From positions 232,929 to 296,928 of the forward strand of contig JAIWNF010000054.1 of NCBI GenBank assembly GCA_025093555.1: a DNA stretch of 64,000 nt, given 5' to 3'. Positions 37,801 to 50,914 of the stretch are shown here, piece by piece. The position numbers and the translations under genes are program-made. Under the pieces are notes generated by a model. The model was given only the letters and a program-made list of their open reading frames with translations. It was not told the origin of the DNA and made no database searches. The DNA is from Circinella umbellata. Lineage: Eukaryota > Mucoromycota > Mucoromycetes > Mucorales > Lichtheimiaceae. Each line of letters opens with the position of its first letter. The stretch's first letter is position 1.

Positions 37801-40546
37801 CTCAAGTCTCCTGCAGCTCTTGAGGGATTGAGGTTGCAAATAGAGATTCAGATATTGCAATCAGTGAATATTAAAAAAAATGTCGTTTTTCGTTTAAAAA
37901 AACCAAATCTTTTATTGTCTGTGGTACTGTAACGGTGTTATTATTATGCTATTATTATTATATTACATTATTGATTGTTTATCACTATCACTATAATATT
38001 ACTGTATAATATGACTATCTTTATTATTATTTTCTAACTTAACCCTCGAACATATACGTAAAATCTGGAATTTACGGCTATATATATACACCTATTTTAT
38101 TATTATTAACAATATGTAAGTTACTTGATGATAAAGTTAACATGTTAATAGTGGCCTTTTTAATTTCAAATGCCAGGTGGGGTGGGTATAAAGTCTGGGA
38201 TGTCTGTTTTTTCTTCTCGTCAAAAAAAACACCAGACATAAGTTTTTTTAGTCCAGCACGAAATAATTTCCTTTGTTTTGAACTATCCCATACGTAATCC
38301 TCAACCTCCTCTTCGCAAAGATATTCATATAATATGTATTCAACAGGTCATGTCCTTGCCATTGCAATAGATCTCGGGAACGTTTTTCCCCCATGGATTA
38401 ATCACTTGTAGAAAAAATATATAATTCTTGGCCTCTTTTATTTATTTTTATATATCATCCATAATATTAGAAGAAATGTTCATCATTACTTGAAAAAAAT
38501 ACCAACGACAGAAGTATATAATATATTTATTATTATAAATTATCTTACCTTTATGTATAGCTTTAACTCCCAACGTATGGAAGCTATGGTATCGTGGATG
38601 TATAATTTTTTTCGTTGTTTATGAAATACACGGCGTCACGATATTTAATTAGCTAACTTCAACATGCCCTGAAGTGCTAAAAATCACGACTGTAGTAGTA
38701 ATAATGACATTAGTTAATAATGATCAAGAAAAGGATGATGTTGTTCGTGATGTTGAAGCATCGTGAATAAAATAACACGTAGTAGTATTGGATGGTGATA
38801 AAAAAAGATTGAGTATCGATCGTGATGTTGAAGGATGACGGATAAACTAATGGTTATCAGCATGGTGATATTGAATCATGATAAAGGAAAGAATTGTGTC
38901 TCAAGTTCAAAGATAACAAAGATGGTAGTGAAGATCAGAAATAAAAATAATTGATGGTATTAACTGGTAGTGTTGAAGAATAACGAATAAAATAAAATAA
39001 TAGCCACCGTAATAATGATATGCAATAATAATAAATTGTAATAAAATCATCATATATAAAAAACACCATCATCCTTTTTCTATTCGTACGTAACCCATTA
39101 TATACAACTAATCACCCATTAAATAACCCAAACCGTTTATGTTCCAACTCAACCGCTGTATAAAATAAAAGTTTATTATTACCAAGTTAGAACCGTCATA
39201 AAATAAAAGAACAACATACAAGTCTATCTTCATCTCAATTTCACAACAAGATTCCTACTAACCTTTTCATGACGATATAGAATTCGTTTAAATATTAAAA
39301 GATTAAATGATTAAGCAGATGTGTTGAGATCCATTCGTCCTTTGTTGGTGTATATATATATATATATATATATAGCTGTTTAGTTTATTACGGGACCGTA
39401 ATATTTTTTTTTCTTAGATTTTTCTGCTGCTATCCTTCATATAGACATTGTTCTCTTCTCGCTCATTTTCCATTGAAGATAAATAATATATGGAATGTAA
39501 TTTAACAGCTGACGATTGATTACAAATATAAAGAAAGAAAAAGAAAACGGTTGAAAAAAAGGAGGTTATTTTTATCAGAAATCATTTTTACGATTTTATA
39601 ATTTTCAGTAGCCGTGGGAATCTCAAAAAAAAGACTATTCTTTTTCTCAACACAAGCAGTTGGATGGATCACGGTGCATTTCAATGGAAAAGTGATCGAT
39701 TGAAATAAAACCAAGATGGATCTCAAGCTGAAGAATCAAGGAAAATGGATGAGTAAAAAAAATGATTTATGATATACAGTGAATGGGAGCAACTTTTATT
39801 CTATTTCTCTGATTGTTGATACGTACGTAAGATGCGGTAGCTAACATAATCGGCATAGAATGTATTAATAAGTAAATAGATCATGTTCTTGATAAGTAAA
39901 AGATGATCTTTAGTTTTACGCTAATAAAAAAAAGAATCATCGAGAATAAAAATAAACCAGTTGTGTTGGAAATAAACTGGAGCAGTAGTGTTTGATAATA
40001 TTAATAATGTTAGTCGTTATACATACTGAATAATATGGTGGTGACTAATTCTTTATTTTTACTGTATACTTCTTGCAATGCTCAGTAACTTTTGCTTGTA
40101 TTTTTATATGATATTGTTTTTGCTATCAAACTAGCAATTAAAAGTGAAAAGGGAAAATGTAATCAAGAAATAAAAAAGATAACATTTCGAAATTTGTTTT
40201 CTTTATTTATGTATCAGAAGAGCATATATATAAGATTGCCTCTTTACACTTTATTAAACTAAATACTGTATTTTTATATTTCATACGTACAGGAAGTAAC
40301 TGCTACATACCCAAAAAAAAGCAGTATAATACACATAAAAAAGTACATAAATCAAATTAAAATGGTTTCACTATGTAAAAAGATTCTATATCGCACATTA
40401 AGAAAGAGTGTAATTGTGCATAATACTGATATAGAAAATTAATATCTTACCCACAAAGGCCAACAGTAAGAAGTGAAAGTTCGCATTATATTCCTAGGCG
40501 CCGGCATAGTGAGCACTATTCCATTCCTTTGATATACCATGAATAA
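37801..40546. other. 2.7 kb of AT-rich DNA without a gene
   Basis: Holds degenerate gatgttga/gtgataa-type repeats around 38740-38960, a (TA)n run at 39350-39375, and no frame with a recognisable domain. It is the left flank of the KDZ element. Confidence 0.5.
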
Positions 40547-40754
40547 CACCTAATTTATAAAGATAGCTCGATCCTAAACCTAATATGCTCTCTGATTGAA
40601 TGGCGGGTTTGGGACCAGAAAAATTCAAAAAATTAACCGTCACTTTTGTTCCTGTCTGCATTACAATTTGGTTGCCCAGAATAAACTATAATTCTTTCTC
40701 CTTCTTCTTTTTTTTTTACTGCCATATTTTTTAAATCGCTCCATCTTCGAAATG
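40547..40754 (+). repeat. Left terminal inverted repeat of the KDZ element, with promoter role
   Basis: 208 bp matching the complement of 47796-48002. It ends exactly at TTCGAAATG, where ATG (40752-40754) starts the plus-strand gene; identity with the other repeat stops right after that ATG. A TTATAAAG box near 40555 is a possible TATA element. Confidence 0.93.
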
Positions 40755-41900
40755 AATGAACAAGTCGACCCTCAAACTATCCTAACACGCTACTCTGAGC
40801 TCAGAAGCAAAGCTGGAAATCTTTCATCTGATGAACAACTTGAGTTTGTACAGGTTGCGGACTGGTGTATTAAGATAGCAGTTCAGGGGTTTCAGCAACT
40901 TCAACGGCCAACGGTGGAAACGGGAACAGAAGCACAAACAGGAGGAAGTATGCTTAATAACGAAGAAGAGGATATCCATAACCCAGAGATGGATAAAAAC
41001 CAAGAATTAGCTGACAATCTTGTTGAGCAAGCTAAAGAAAAACTTGAAAATGCAAAATGGGACATTGTGGATAGATGTAGTTTTCCAATCGAAAAGGTCG
41101 AGAGAATGTTTGGGAGTACGGTTGTGAAGCTATTCTCCCATTCAAAAGCTCATAATACATGGACTCACTTTGTTTATGAAAAGCGAAAAGAGCTTGCAGG
41201 TAAATGAAACGAAGTAATATATGACGAGTTTTCATAATATCAGATAATTAATGTACTAACGTTTGAAATGAAAAGCCAAATATGATGTTGATAATCCAGA
41301 TATATCAAAATCTCACCAAAATGATAAGATAAAGGTAGCTTGGGTAAATAAAGAAGTTGGAAGAGCTTATAATGCAGTCAAAGCAGATAAAAATGAGTTC
41401 AAGGCACTGGAAGATCGAACAAAATCCTATAATAAGGCAAACGGGATGTCTGGTAAAGTTGATGATATGACAGAGAAGCAGAAGAAGATGATGGCAGAGG
41501 ATACGATTGAAATTTTACGCAAAAATGTTCAACGTGTTAAGGAATTGACAGGACTTGAATCTCTAGTCATATTTGGTTCTCCAAAATACCGCAGCGGTTG
41601 GAAACTGCGTCGCGTCGCAACAGGTAAGCACTGTTTATAATATAAAGTGCATTATTTTGATATATGCGTATGTACATGTACTTTTTAGATCTTGGAATTC
41701 AATTTATGGATGAAATGAATGCAAAGAGCAACTCTGATAGTAACTTATATGCGTTGCAAGAACGATTTGACTATTTTTGCAAACCCCCGGCTTTTGACAC
41801 ATCCGTGTTAAGCAACAAAAGGACACGTATGTGTAATTATAAAAAAATAGGAAATGATGATATTATTCTGACACATGTTTTATTTTAGGCACGTCCCAAT
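40752..41900 (+). CDS. KDZ-associated accessory protein, possible HMG-like domain
   Basis: Four exons with GT-AG introns join in frame to a 315-residue protein: 40752-41199, 41276-41623, 41689-41826 and 41887-41900 (TAA). No stop or shift, so it looks intact. The first 80 residues are helical and acidic. Around residues 135-215, AHNTWTHFVYEKRKELA, DNPDIS, IKVAWVNKEVGRAYNAVK and NEFKALEDR have the spacing of an HMG box (N-x-F-x-x-F, W, Y), though weakly. The rest is charged and helical (VDDMTEKQKKMMAEDTIEIL). Its ATG lies on the inner edge of the inverted repeat. A DNA-binding helper for transposition is a guess from context; the family is unknown to me. Confidence 0.75.
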
Positions 41901-44460
41901 AAATCGTAACCTTGGTTGATATTTTGATAACCAATATATTTCTTTACATCCTTTCACATTTTTATTTATTTATACGTATTTAGTTTGTAATTTCATGATG
42001 AAGTTAGTTCAGTAGTAACAAATCCTATATTTTTAATGTTGAAGTATATATCTAGCAAGTGACGCTAAACTGTTTTGGAATTACAGAACAATGTTCTTCT
42101 TTTTGCATCTATAAGATAAGTATACACGTGTTCCACCGTAAAGACACCCATAGCGTTTATGTAGACCGAATATGTATTGATAGATAGATGTAATATTACA
42201 ATATGATGGAAAATAGGAAAAACGGTATTAGATGATGCTTTTTTTTCAACACTTTGAATAAAAATTATAAATACAACTACAATGTTTTTGTGATCTATTA
42301 TTGTTTAGTATCTGAATTTGTATCAATATATTATATGATACATTGCAAAATAAACACACCATAACCATTTTAAATTGTCAATCACCAGTTTATTACGCAT
42401 TTACGTAGTGTAATATACCAACAATGTATTAGAGATGTTCTCTATTATTGAATAACACTCCTGTATTTTTATTTATAATTATCATGATGCTACTTATAAA
42501 ATAACAAAATTTATTAAAGTATTACTTAAGGCGATACATAGAATCGTATTCTATTAGACTTTATTTTTTATGTATCCACTGATACATACATGAAAGCAGA
42601 TACGTAAACAGTTTGTGCGGTATTATATCCTAGATAAGACACTGAAGATAGTGTAAGCTGTATGTTGTAACATTATAGCTGTCATACGTATCGATAGAAA
42701 ATAAACATGAAAGAACAAGAGTGTAGATAACAAAGCAATTTTTATGAGAACGGATAGTTTCATATAACGTAGCGTAATAAAAGATACTTTTCTAATCAGA
42801 AACAAGTCTGTGTTAATATTCTTTAATACAAAATTCTTTTTCTGCTGTATTTTTTATTTATTATATACGTAATATCAGTATTGTAATTATCTAAGGATAA
42901 AATCCATTTATGATATCACAATTATTATGTTCCAATAGGACCAACAGAACCAGTTATCAAAAATAGATAGATCAAGTGTTACAATGTGCAGGTAAATTTA
43001 ACTTGGATACCTAAGAGCCCACGTAGAAATTATAAAAAAAACATTGATTACATGTAATTATCAATTAGAATATAAAATAGATATAAACAAGAAACCTTTC
43101 TTTCTTGAGTAAATATTCAGTTGTCTAATACAATATTTTAGTTCACTTACTCTTATTTTCCATTTCTTCCCACAGCAACAGGATTGCTTATTCATTGCTT
43201 TATTGATTATCAACTTAGCCAGATTCTCTTATTCTTATATTTTTCTTATAAGTTACGTATTTAGTATAACTTATTCCTTTTCCTGTAGTCATATCATTAT
43301 TGATTATTTTTCTAACATGATATGGACAGATGCATATGCCGGACAGATTCTATCGACAAGAATATATATTTATTTTTCTATACAAAAGAGATATATTTGA
43401 AAGTTGTTTGACTTAGAGTATGTCTACACACTGAAATATTATTATATCGGCTTTATTCGATGTATTTTGAAGAAAAGCAATTGATGTATTTATTGTATTT
43501 GGTTTAAGTCAGTAAATAATTATCCATGAGCCATGGTTATAACAATAAAATTACTGTAGTAATAATTATGATAAAAGAATATTTATTATAGATGAAATAC
43601 ACGCGTAGTTCTGAATAATGATTCATAAAGAAAAGAAACTGATATATGTTCACATAATACATAGCAACAAAAATTAGGCTACACACTATTACATATTCTT
43701 GGATTAATAATAATATACTCTCCTGGAATGGTACGTAATAGTAATAAATAGTATATATAACACAGTTTGATTGAATTATAATAATATACGTACCATCAGG
43801 CATACTATTTATATTTAATTGGCTTCTAAAATTATAGATACGTACGATGCATAAAGATAGCTTTTATCGAGACACATGTATGACAGCTGTTGCTCTATAA
43901 ATAAGTTAATTAAATGTTTAGATACATAATGGATAGAAATAAGTATAATTTGATCTATAAAAAAAAGAAACCCTACTGTTCAAGTTTCTACATATTTATA
44001 CGTGACGTCTGATAAATTCTCGCTAGCATTCTAATATGTATCTCAAAATTGTTATTATTTCTAGGTATGTTAATTGGTTTATATATATTCCTTCACATTA
44101 AATATTACAGTAGACGACTGTAAGTTAGATACATCCAATTTGATTTGTATATAACATTAAGTACACTAAATTAGCATATTTAATTTATTGTCTTTTAAAA
44201 GCGTAGTAATTATTCTATCAAGTTATATAAAGAAAACGGAAGAGCAATAATTAAAAAAAAGTATTGAGAATAATATTGAATAATAATATTAAATAGTAAT
44301 AATAAATAATAATAGTATGTATGTTGTAAAATGAAACAGTAATTGAGAAGTGAAATAGGGGTAGAGTTGGTACAGAATAAGAATATGTAAAATTAACAAC
44401 AGATACTTTTATATGTTTAATTTGAAGAATTGTATTCATGAGGTAGCATTTGTACCCACA
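41901..44460. other. Non-coding middle of the KDZ element, rich in ACGTA words
   Basis: 2.56 kb with no supported gene. TACGTA, ACGTA or TACGT words recur (for example near 41974, 42397, 42601, 42683, 42768, 42866, 43018, 43253, 43732, 43789, 43842). Both genes end facing this stretch. Confidence 0.5.
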
Positions 44461-47400
44461 TTATTCCATATCTTCATTTTCGGTAAGTTGTTCTGGTTGG
44501 GCGAGTAAACTAATTATTGAAGCTATATCATCATCATCGTCATCATCTGTGGTCGTATTCAAATCGACTTCAGAAGTTTCCATATCAATATTGACATGAT
44601 CGACCTCCACAGGCAATTGTTGTTCGTTATCAATGCCGTTTGCATCTATATAGTATTTTTCAAATACTTTAACATCAACAGCCACATCGTCAGGTTCCCC
44701 ATCCGATACCACCTGGAAAAGTAGATCACTTTGTCTTATAAACAGGTGGTGAACATTTTCCACTTTATGCTTCAACAACGTTTTTACACCTCGTTCCTCA
44801 AATTCGTTATTGTAACTATGCATATTATTCATTGCAAAACGTAATGCTGTAATTTGTTCTGAAAAAAACCGAGTGACATTTATGGCATCTTTCTATTAAA
44901 TATCAAAGATGTTAAAAGATGTACAATATATACATATAAAGACATAAAAAGTAATATCAAAACAAACCTTAAGCATGTACAACTCTTCAGTTGCTCTTTC
45001 ACGAAGATGCATTGCAAGGTATGGGCGTCCTTCATTACCTAAAATATTGCACTCTCGACGAAAGGCGCTCTCTTTTTTCAAAATATCTTTTGTGATAAGT
45101 GCTATGTAAAGAACAATTGTAATAATAAGTATCTAGACTGTGATATTTAATTTAAGTAGCTTTCATGTAAGTACTAGATACTATACGTGATGTAGGATTA
45201 TTGTTGTTGTATTCCTGGACAATATTGTCCACTTTCTTTAAAGCTTTACTAAGCTGTACTTGCATCTCCATTGCCCGTTTATTACCTATCAAAGGTAAAC
45301 AAAAAGTATTATTACATATTCTTTAGGTCTTGCTCTTATAAGATAAAACGTATAATATGTACCTAACCGTCCTCCATGCATGACTTCATTAAAACAATCA
45401 TATGCTAAAACTGCTGCGCGTAATTTATCTTTTTCGTTCATTCTTCGGCTTCTCATATTCGAACTTCTACCTTCAATAGTACCATACTTAAATTCTTCCC
45501 AATGGCGGGCTAATTCTTCAACGTCAATTCTGCGTAGCTTGTCATTCGAATCTTTAAGTATGTTTTTAGCTTTACCATACTTTTTGAAAATAATTCGTCC
45601 TATAAAATTTAAAAGAGTCAGTATTAAATTTTACTTCATTGTGGTAGAAGCAGATCATAATAATTACCAAGTGATTCAATTTTTGCTCGTGATAATGATC
45701 CGTAAGAATAGTAAAAAAAAGATGACGATTATATTCTGTCATATATCGAGTTGCAGTCACAAATGGAGAGCAAACACTCCAGTACCTGTAGCATCAAAAG
45801 GATAGTTTAGTTAAACGAATAAAAAACTGCTTTAATAAAAATGAAAAAAAAAAAAGATTGAATATTCTATAAAACATGAAATCTAATTGTTGCGTTTTTT
45901 GCTTTTAATACCTCTCACAATCTTCACCATCCACTAATCCAATTCCTTTGACAACTTTTGGATTAAATGGCACCTGGCATGGAGCATCATGACCATAAAC
46001 GTGAAAGGCACCAATGGCACGAGGGACATTTGCTAGATCGGATAATTGAGGAGTGTGCTTTATACAATATATGTATTAGAATCATCAATCTTTATAAATA
46101 ACTACGATTAGTGATATTACCTTTAATCCTTTTCCCATTTTACATGCCACATCATATAATATTGCAATGTTATTTCCATATGTGTTTTTAATCTGATATA
46201 AAACACTCAATGAAAAGAATGACGGGAGCACATTGCCATGAATACACCAGTAGTAGGGACAGACTTTCTTTTTATACCAGTTTTCGATAATGACTTCCAT
46301 CCATCACAAGCAATATTATCATAGTTATATGATCTTTGTGTTGTAAGTTGAATCGAATCATTAGATAAACTAAATTCAGTCCTAACATTTGTAACAGATG
46401 ATTGTGGCTGCTTCATGAATAAGTATATTAGTCTTTTGACATACCCATTAAAAAATGTAATTACGTAGTAATAATCTTATTCGTCTTACTTTATTTCCAG
46501 GTGATAATATATTAGTATTTGCTTTCCACAAGGTATTCACAGTTTCTGCACATGGATCATTAACAAAAGAGTGCGAAGTTTGATCTAATCTTTTTAATTG
46601 GAAGTTTCCATCTAAAGAAACCGGAACCATTAGGCCCTCCGATGCCTTTACGATTTAGTTAGAATATATAAGATATTTGGTTTATAATATAACGAATCAA
46701 TAACTACCATGTAATCACAGAACGGGCATCTTCCCCGGGCTAATTTGCAAAATCCATTTATGTGGTCATCAACAAGCAGCTTAAACTTAGAGTAATTGAG
46801 TAATGCATGATACAGTGTATTTCTTAATGTAGCAGGGAGGTCCTAACATAAAACTTAAATGAGCTTTCGACCTTATGCAATTTACTCTCACTATACAAAT
46901 CTTACAGTCTGATCATAATCCGCCTTCATTAATTCAGCAATACTGTTAATAGGTGCACGAGCATATAATCTAACATTGTTATAGCAACGAAGTACATCAA
47001 TATGTATCGCAATCTTTGTATCAGTCGGTGTGGTCGGAAAAAGTTGTTTTTCGAGCAACACGACTGGAAGAGAGCGAGATCCATCTGGACAATTGTCACA
47101 AAACGAAATGTCATGTTTACGTACACCTGTATTCCAATTTTTTTATTATCCTTAATCTTATTGCCCTTGGCATACCCTACTATCTCTCTGTCCCATAACA
47201 TCTAATTTTTTATTGCTATTGTACTCCACAAATGCTTTATCCAATTCATTGAACTACACATACCACATTTGAAAATACACACAACAGTTGCGGTTTTTTT
47301 CACGATACAACTACACTCAAATGTCGCTGGAGGATCTAATGTAGTAATATCAATATCGTTTTGACCAATACCACGAAAATATGCGTCTCTTAGCTTTGGA

Positions 47401-47798
47401 AGCAATTTAGCCCATTCTTCATCCAAAATTGTCTTTCTATTGTAACGTCGTTGTGCCCTTGGGAGTCTCTGACGCGTCTGTTGAGGAGTTGAGTTATCCT
47501 CTACGTCAGCATATCCTTCTTGTTCATTATTATGGGTATTACCATCGCCATAATCATAATCGTCAGTTCCAAAATCTTCAAAATAACAATCAGAACGGCT
47601 GTTTTGGGATTCCAGGACCATTTCTCGTGAATGTTGAGACTCACGGTCCACAGTTAGAGGTTGCTGTTGTTGCTGTTGTCGTCTACGTCGCTGACGTTCC
47701 CGTTCTCTTTCGCGACTAGTGCTCCGCTTCATACGCTTCGACCCGTTGGCGACAATACTTATCTACTCAGCACTGCTATCCGAATTATATAAAGACAT
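44461..47798 (-). pseudogene. KDZ transposase, few disabling changes
   Basis: Eleven exons: 47264-47798, 46906-47126, 46708-46842, 46490-46645, 46121-46410, 45912-46057, 45668-45785, 45363-45599, about 45194-45285, 44968-45101 and 44461-44892. A Cys cluster (FECSCIVKKTATVVCIFKCG...ISFCDNC) is followed by PFCDYM and the RNase H-fold core: VPVSLDGNFQLKRL (Asp), VACKMGKGLK after ILYD (Asp), then YGHDAPCQVPFNP and GLVDGEDCERYWS (Glu). An Asp-rich tail ends it. Faults: TAG at 47763 between the repeat-edge ATG (47798) and an internal Met at 47732; one missing base in a T-run near 46208; another in a T-run near 45715. These are the signatures of Kyakuja-Dileera-Zisupton transposases. Starting at 47732 would avoid the TAG. 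Confidence 0.9.
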
Positions 47799-48002
47799 TT
47801 CGAAGATGGAGCGATTTAAAAAATATGGCAGTAAAAAAAAAGAAAAAGGAGAAAGAATTATAGTTTATTCTGGGCAACCAAATTGTAATGCAGACAGGAA
47901 CAAAAGTGACGGTTAATTTTTTGAATTTTTCTGGTCCCAAACCCGCCATTCGATCAGAGAGCATATTAGGTTTAGGATCGAGCTATCTTTATAAATTAGG
48001 TG
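47796..48002 (-). repeat. Right terminal inverted repeat of the KDZ element, with promoter role
   Basis: 207 bp, complement of the left repeat. On the minus strand it too ends in TTCGAAATG, and this ATG (47796-47798) is in frame with the transposase start at 47732 (22 codons apart, one TAG between). Confidence 0.93.
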
Positions 48003-49500
48003 GGATTTTGTAGCTCATGTGGTCTGACTTTGAAGTTTTGAAGTTCATGTAAGTAATCCTCATTTGTTTATGTAAGAACCACGCACACTCCCGTGGTCGT
48101 TTTAAAGTGATGTGTAGAATAAGAATATACGTACTATGATTCGGGAAGATAATAATAATTGTTTTAAGAAAGTAAATATACACGAGTATAATAATGGACA
48201 CGTAATAGATCTTTGATATAATATATAAAGTGAAACTAATAATAATAAATATGAGGTGATGATATAATGATTTTTGTGATTTCTTATGAGCTATATACAT
48301 ATTATTAACAACACATACAAGAGTTTTGATGCCACTTCCTTGGTGGGGTTTCTCTTAGTTGCCATTATCCTCCTTCCGCGCTGCGTCTACTTAATCCCCT
48401 GTCAAGTTTCTCTCTATTCTATGTTACTACTCCTATGGGTGCCACAAAGGCGTCAATTTGATAACTACTACCAGCAAATATCTACGTAGCTTAATGTCGT
48501 TCATTATTTCATTCATCTTATATTGTATACTTTCTCTTGTAATTTCAATCAAAGTACCGCAAATAGCCAGCCAATTTGCTTATAAGACACAGACCACTCC
48601 ATGCTATAAAAATAAAAAATGTTTGAACTATATACATATTATTGATATTAATATTACTGTTTTTATTACTGTTGGTGTTGGTGTTGATGTTGATGTTCTG
48701 GTTCTTGTTTGATCCACTCTTTCCATTCTTAATAATGTTTTTGTTTTTCTATTGCGTATGCCGCTTTTTATCCTTCTATCTATGTAAGAAGTGCCATTGG
48801 GCCAAGTGTAAGGATTAGCTTGATATTGAGATTGCATTGTGTTTGACAATCAAAATAAACTAAGTTTCAGTTTGTGCTGTTATTTGAAGAAAGCTTATTG
48901 GTACTGAGGAATTATTTTTGGTCGAGTTTTGTTGCCTTTTTATATATATTTTTTCTTGTTATTGTAAATTAGTAATGCTGATTTGTGCCGTTGAATTATA
49001 TCTTGATTTTGTAATACCTATTGTGACACCGAATAGTTGATTGATCGATTCATGGTGTAATTTTTATCGAGACTGTGTTGTTTGGTGTGATAATGTATAT
49101 TTTTTTGACGTGGTTTGTATTGTATTTTTGTATTATATTTGATGTACATATACGGTGTGTAATCGTGAGATTGTTTGATTAAATGTTGTGTTATATGCAT
49201 TTGATCGTGAAAATGCGTTCACAGGTATTTGTATATATGGTATGACTTGTTGTAGTTTGACGTTCTGTCTGCTTTTAGATGCATGATCTTAATGAACACT
49301 TCTTGTATTGTATTCTTCATTAACCGGTGTACATGTTTTGTTTTAGTTTTTGTGTGTTGGATCTTAATCGTGTGAATTTTTTGTTGTACTCGATCTATCA
49401 TCTTTATTTGATTCATTTAAGTTGTTGTCACTAGAATTCCTATCTTTTAAATTTGATGCACGTTCTTTTTGTTTAGAGTGCCTCTCTTGATTATTCGTAA
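48003..49500. other. Right flank of the KDZ element, no clear gene
   Basis: AT-rich sequence. Minus-strand frames at 49018-49558 are Lys/Asn/His-rich and might continue the retrotransposon remnant to their right, but show no domain. Confidence 0.4.
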
Positions 49501-49965
49501 TCATAAATGATGATGTTTGATAACTTGGCATTCGATTAAATCCATAATAGGCTTCCATGAATACTATGTCTCAGTACTTGACCATTTAATTCTTTAGTCT
49601 GTATGTTCCTCGTTTATTGACCTTGTATATCAGGAATATATCAGTCCATCTGTCAATGATTTTTTTACTCCAGGTGCTTGGTGCTCATAATTGGAGCATT
49701 TCGGCATAGCTCCAATCTTGAATGGTCGTTTGAATTCTTTTCCTTTCATGAAGATTTTTTGATCTACGTATTTGTTTCTTTTGTTTTTTTTGTTTTTCTT
49801 GTGCATGTTTCATTTCTATTGTCGCTTTATTTTGTACATTTTGTAACTTATCAATATATTTTAAGAATTCTTCTTAAACTGCTTGATCAAATTCTAATTC
49901 TGTCATTAGTATTTCCGTTCGATAATTGCTGTCAAATAGTATACGTAGATGTCGTTCTTAAATAA
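49501..49965 (-). pseudogene. Ty3 integrase C-terminal remnant
   Basis: One minus-strand frame reads RHLRILFDSNYRTEI, then KATIEMKHAQEKQKKQ, then YAEMLQL(stop)APSTWSKK, IIDRWTDIFLIYKV, NKRGTYRLKN(stop). This is the order at the end of Ty3 integrases: the F-D segment after the core, the Gln-Lys helix, then the GPY/F-type barrel with xGTYxLK. Stops are frequent. It shares orientation with the protease-RT fragment at 59.7-61.9 kb and may be the far end of the same element. Confidence 0.6.
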
Positions 49966-50914
49966 TTAAAAAAAGCCGATTGTTCTGTACTACGTAGCTT
50001 GTTTAATAATTTTTACGTATGCAAATAATAAACCATACAAATATAGATCTCAGTCTTGGTGGGTGATGCAATAATCATTAATTTTCAAAAAAAACTATTA
50101 AGTTTTTAAAAATAATTATATATGCATGAAAAGAAAGTTTGCTTTTTTTAAATATTTAAGTTTGTTTACAAATTAAATATTTGTTACCATTAAATTTATT
50201 TGTAAACAATAAATTTATAACTAGCTAGGACGAAGGACGACGCTCTTAAAAAAATAATTTTTTTAAGCTTGACCAGTTATACTGTATATTATTTATAAAT
50301 TTATTGCTTGCAATAATATTTATAAGTAATGTATTTTAGTGCCTTGTTTTCTTTTCATTTGGTAACCGTCTGAGTGTCATATTTTTAAACTTCTGTGTCA
50401 TCTTTCTATGCCTCTTTGTGAACGGCTGTTCTATGAACTTCCTTTTCGATGTTTGATGTTGTATAGTTTACAGACAGATTTTAGTATTGGATTTATGTTT
50501 TCGCATTGTCCGTCACTGGGTGCGATGGGGAATACCAAGCTGTTTTAACAGCTTGCTAATTCCTCTATGCATGAGTAATAGATTGGGGGGTCAACATACA
50601 TTATATCTAAAATAACAGTGATGTAGGTATTGCAATGAATATGGACTGGGAGCTTTGTGCCGATTGTACTTTACAGAGGTCTGCATATGTATTTTAACTT
50701 TTTTTTTTTTTTGGTGGTAGAATCATTATCAAAATTGAAAATAAAAATAATATATTTATATTCGATGGCAAAAAATAACGTTTTTATTATAGAATTTATA
50801 AAGTTTAATATGAGCAAAATAAAAGGAGGGGATGGTTTTTTCTATTTTATGTATAGCCCATTTTTATATGCAGTATTTATTAACTCTCTTCCACAGAGAC
50901 TTCGTATCTGACTA
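49966..50914. other. AT-rich stretch with two hairpins
   Basis: Perfect arms CTTAAAAAAA and TTTTTTTAAG around TAA at 50245-50267, and an imperfect 35-nt hairpin at 50529-50563 (GGAATacc, AAGCTGTT-tt-AACAGCTT, gctAATTCC). No gene seen. Confidence 0.5.

Larger units (their letters stand above)
40547..48002 (-). mobile_element. KDZ-superfamily DNA transposon with long inverted repeats
   Basis: 7456 bp bounded by inverted repeats of 208 bp (40547-40754) and 207 bp (47796-48002) that begin CACCTAATTTATAAAGATAG and differ at only about three positions. Inside are two convergent genes: a four-exon plus-strand gene (40752-41900) and the KDZ transposase on the minus strand (44461-47798), with a 2.5-kb non-coding middle. 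No obvious target duplication is seen (left flank ccatgaataa, right flank ggattttgta). The near-identical repeats argue for recent activity. Confidence 0.9.

Noticed and set aside
39350..39375. (TA)n run as regulatory element
   Set aside because: Simple microsatellite in non-coding DNA without nearby gene.
42623..44439. Several 60-90-codon minus-strand frames inside the KDZ interior
   Set aside because: Hydrophobic low-complexity translations typical of AT-rich DNA, no start context and no domain.
48604..48849. Ser/Thr/Pro repeat protein on the minus strand
   Set aside because: The repeat comes from a short (GGTGTT)n-like tract; no start context, domain or conserved frame.
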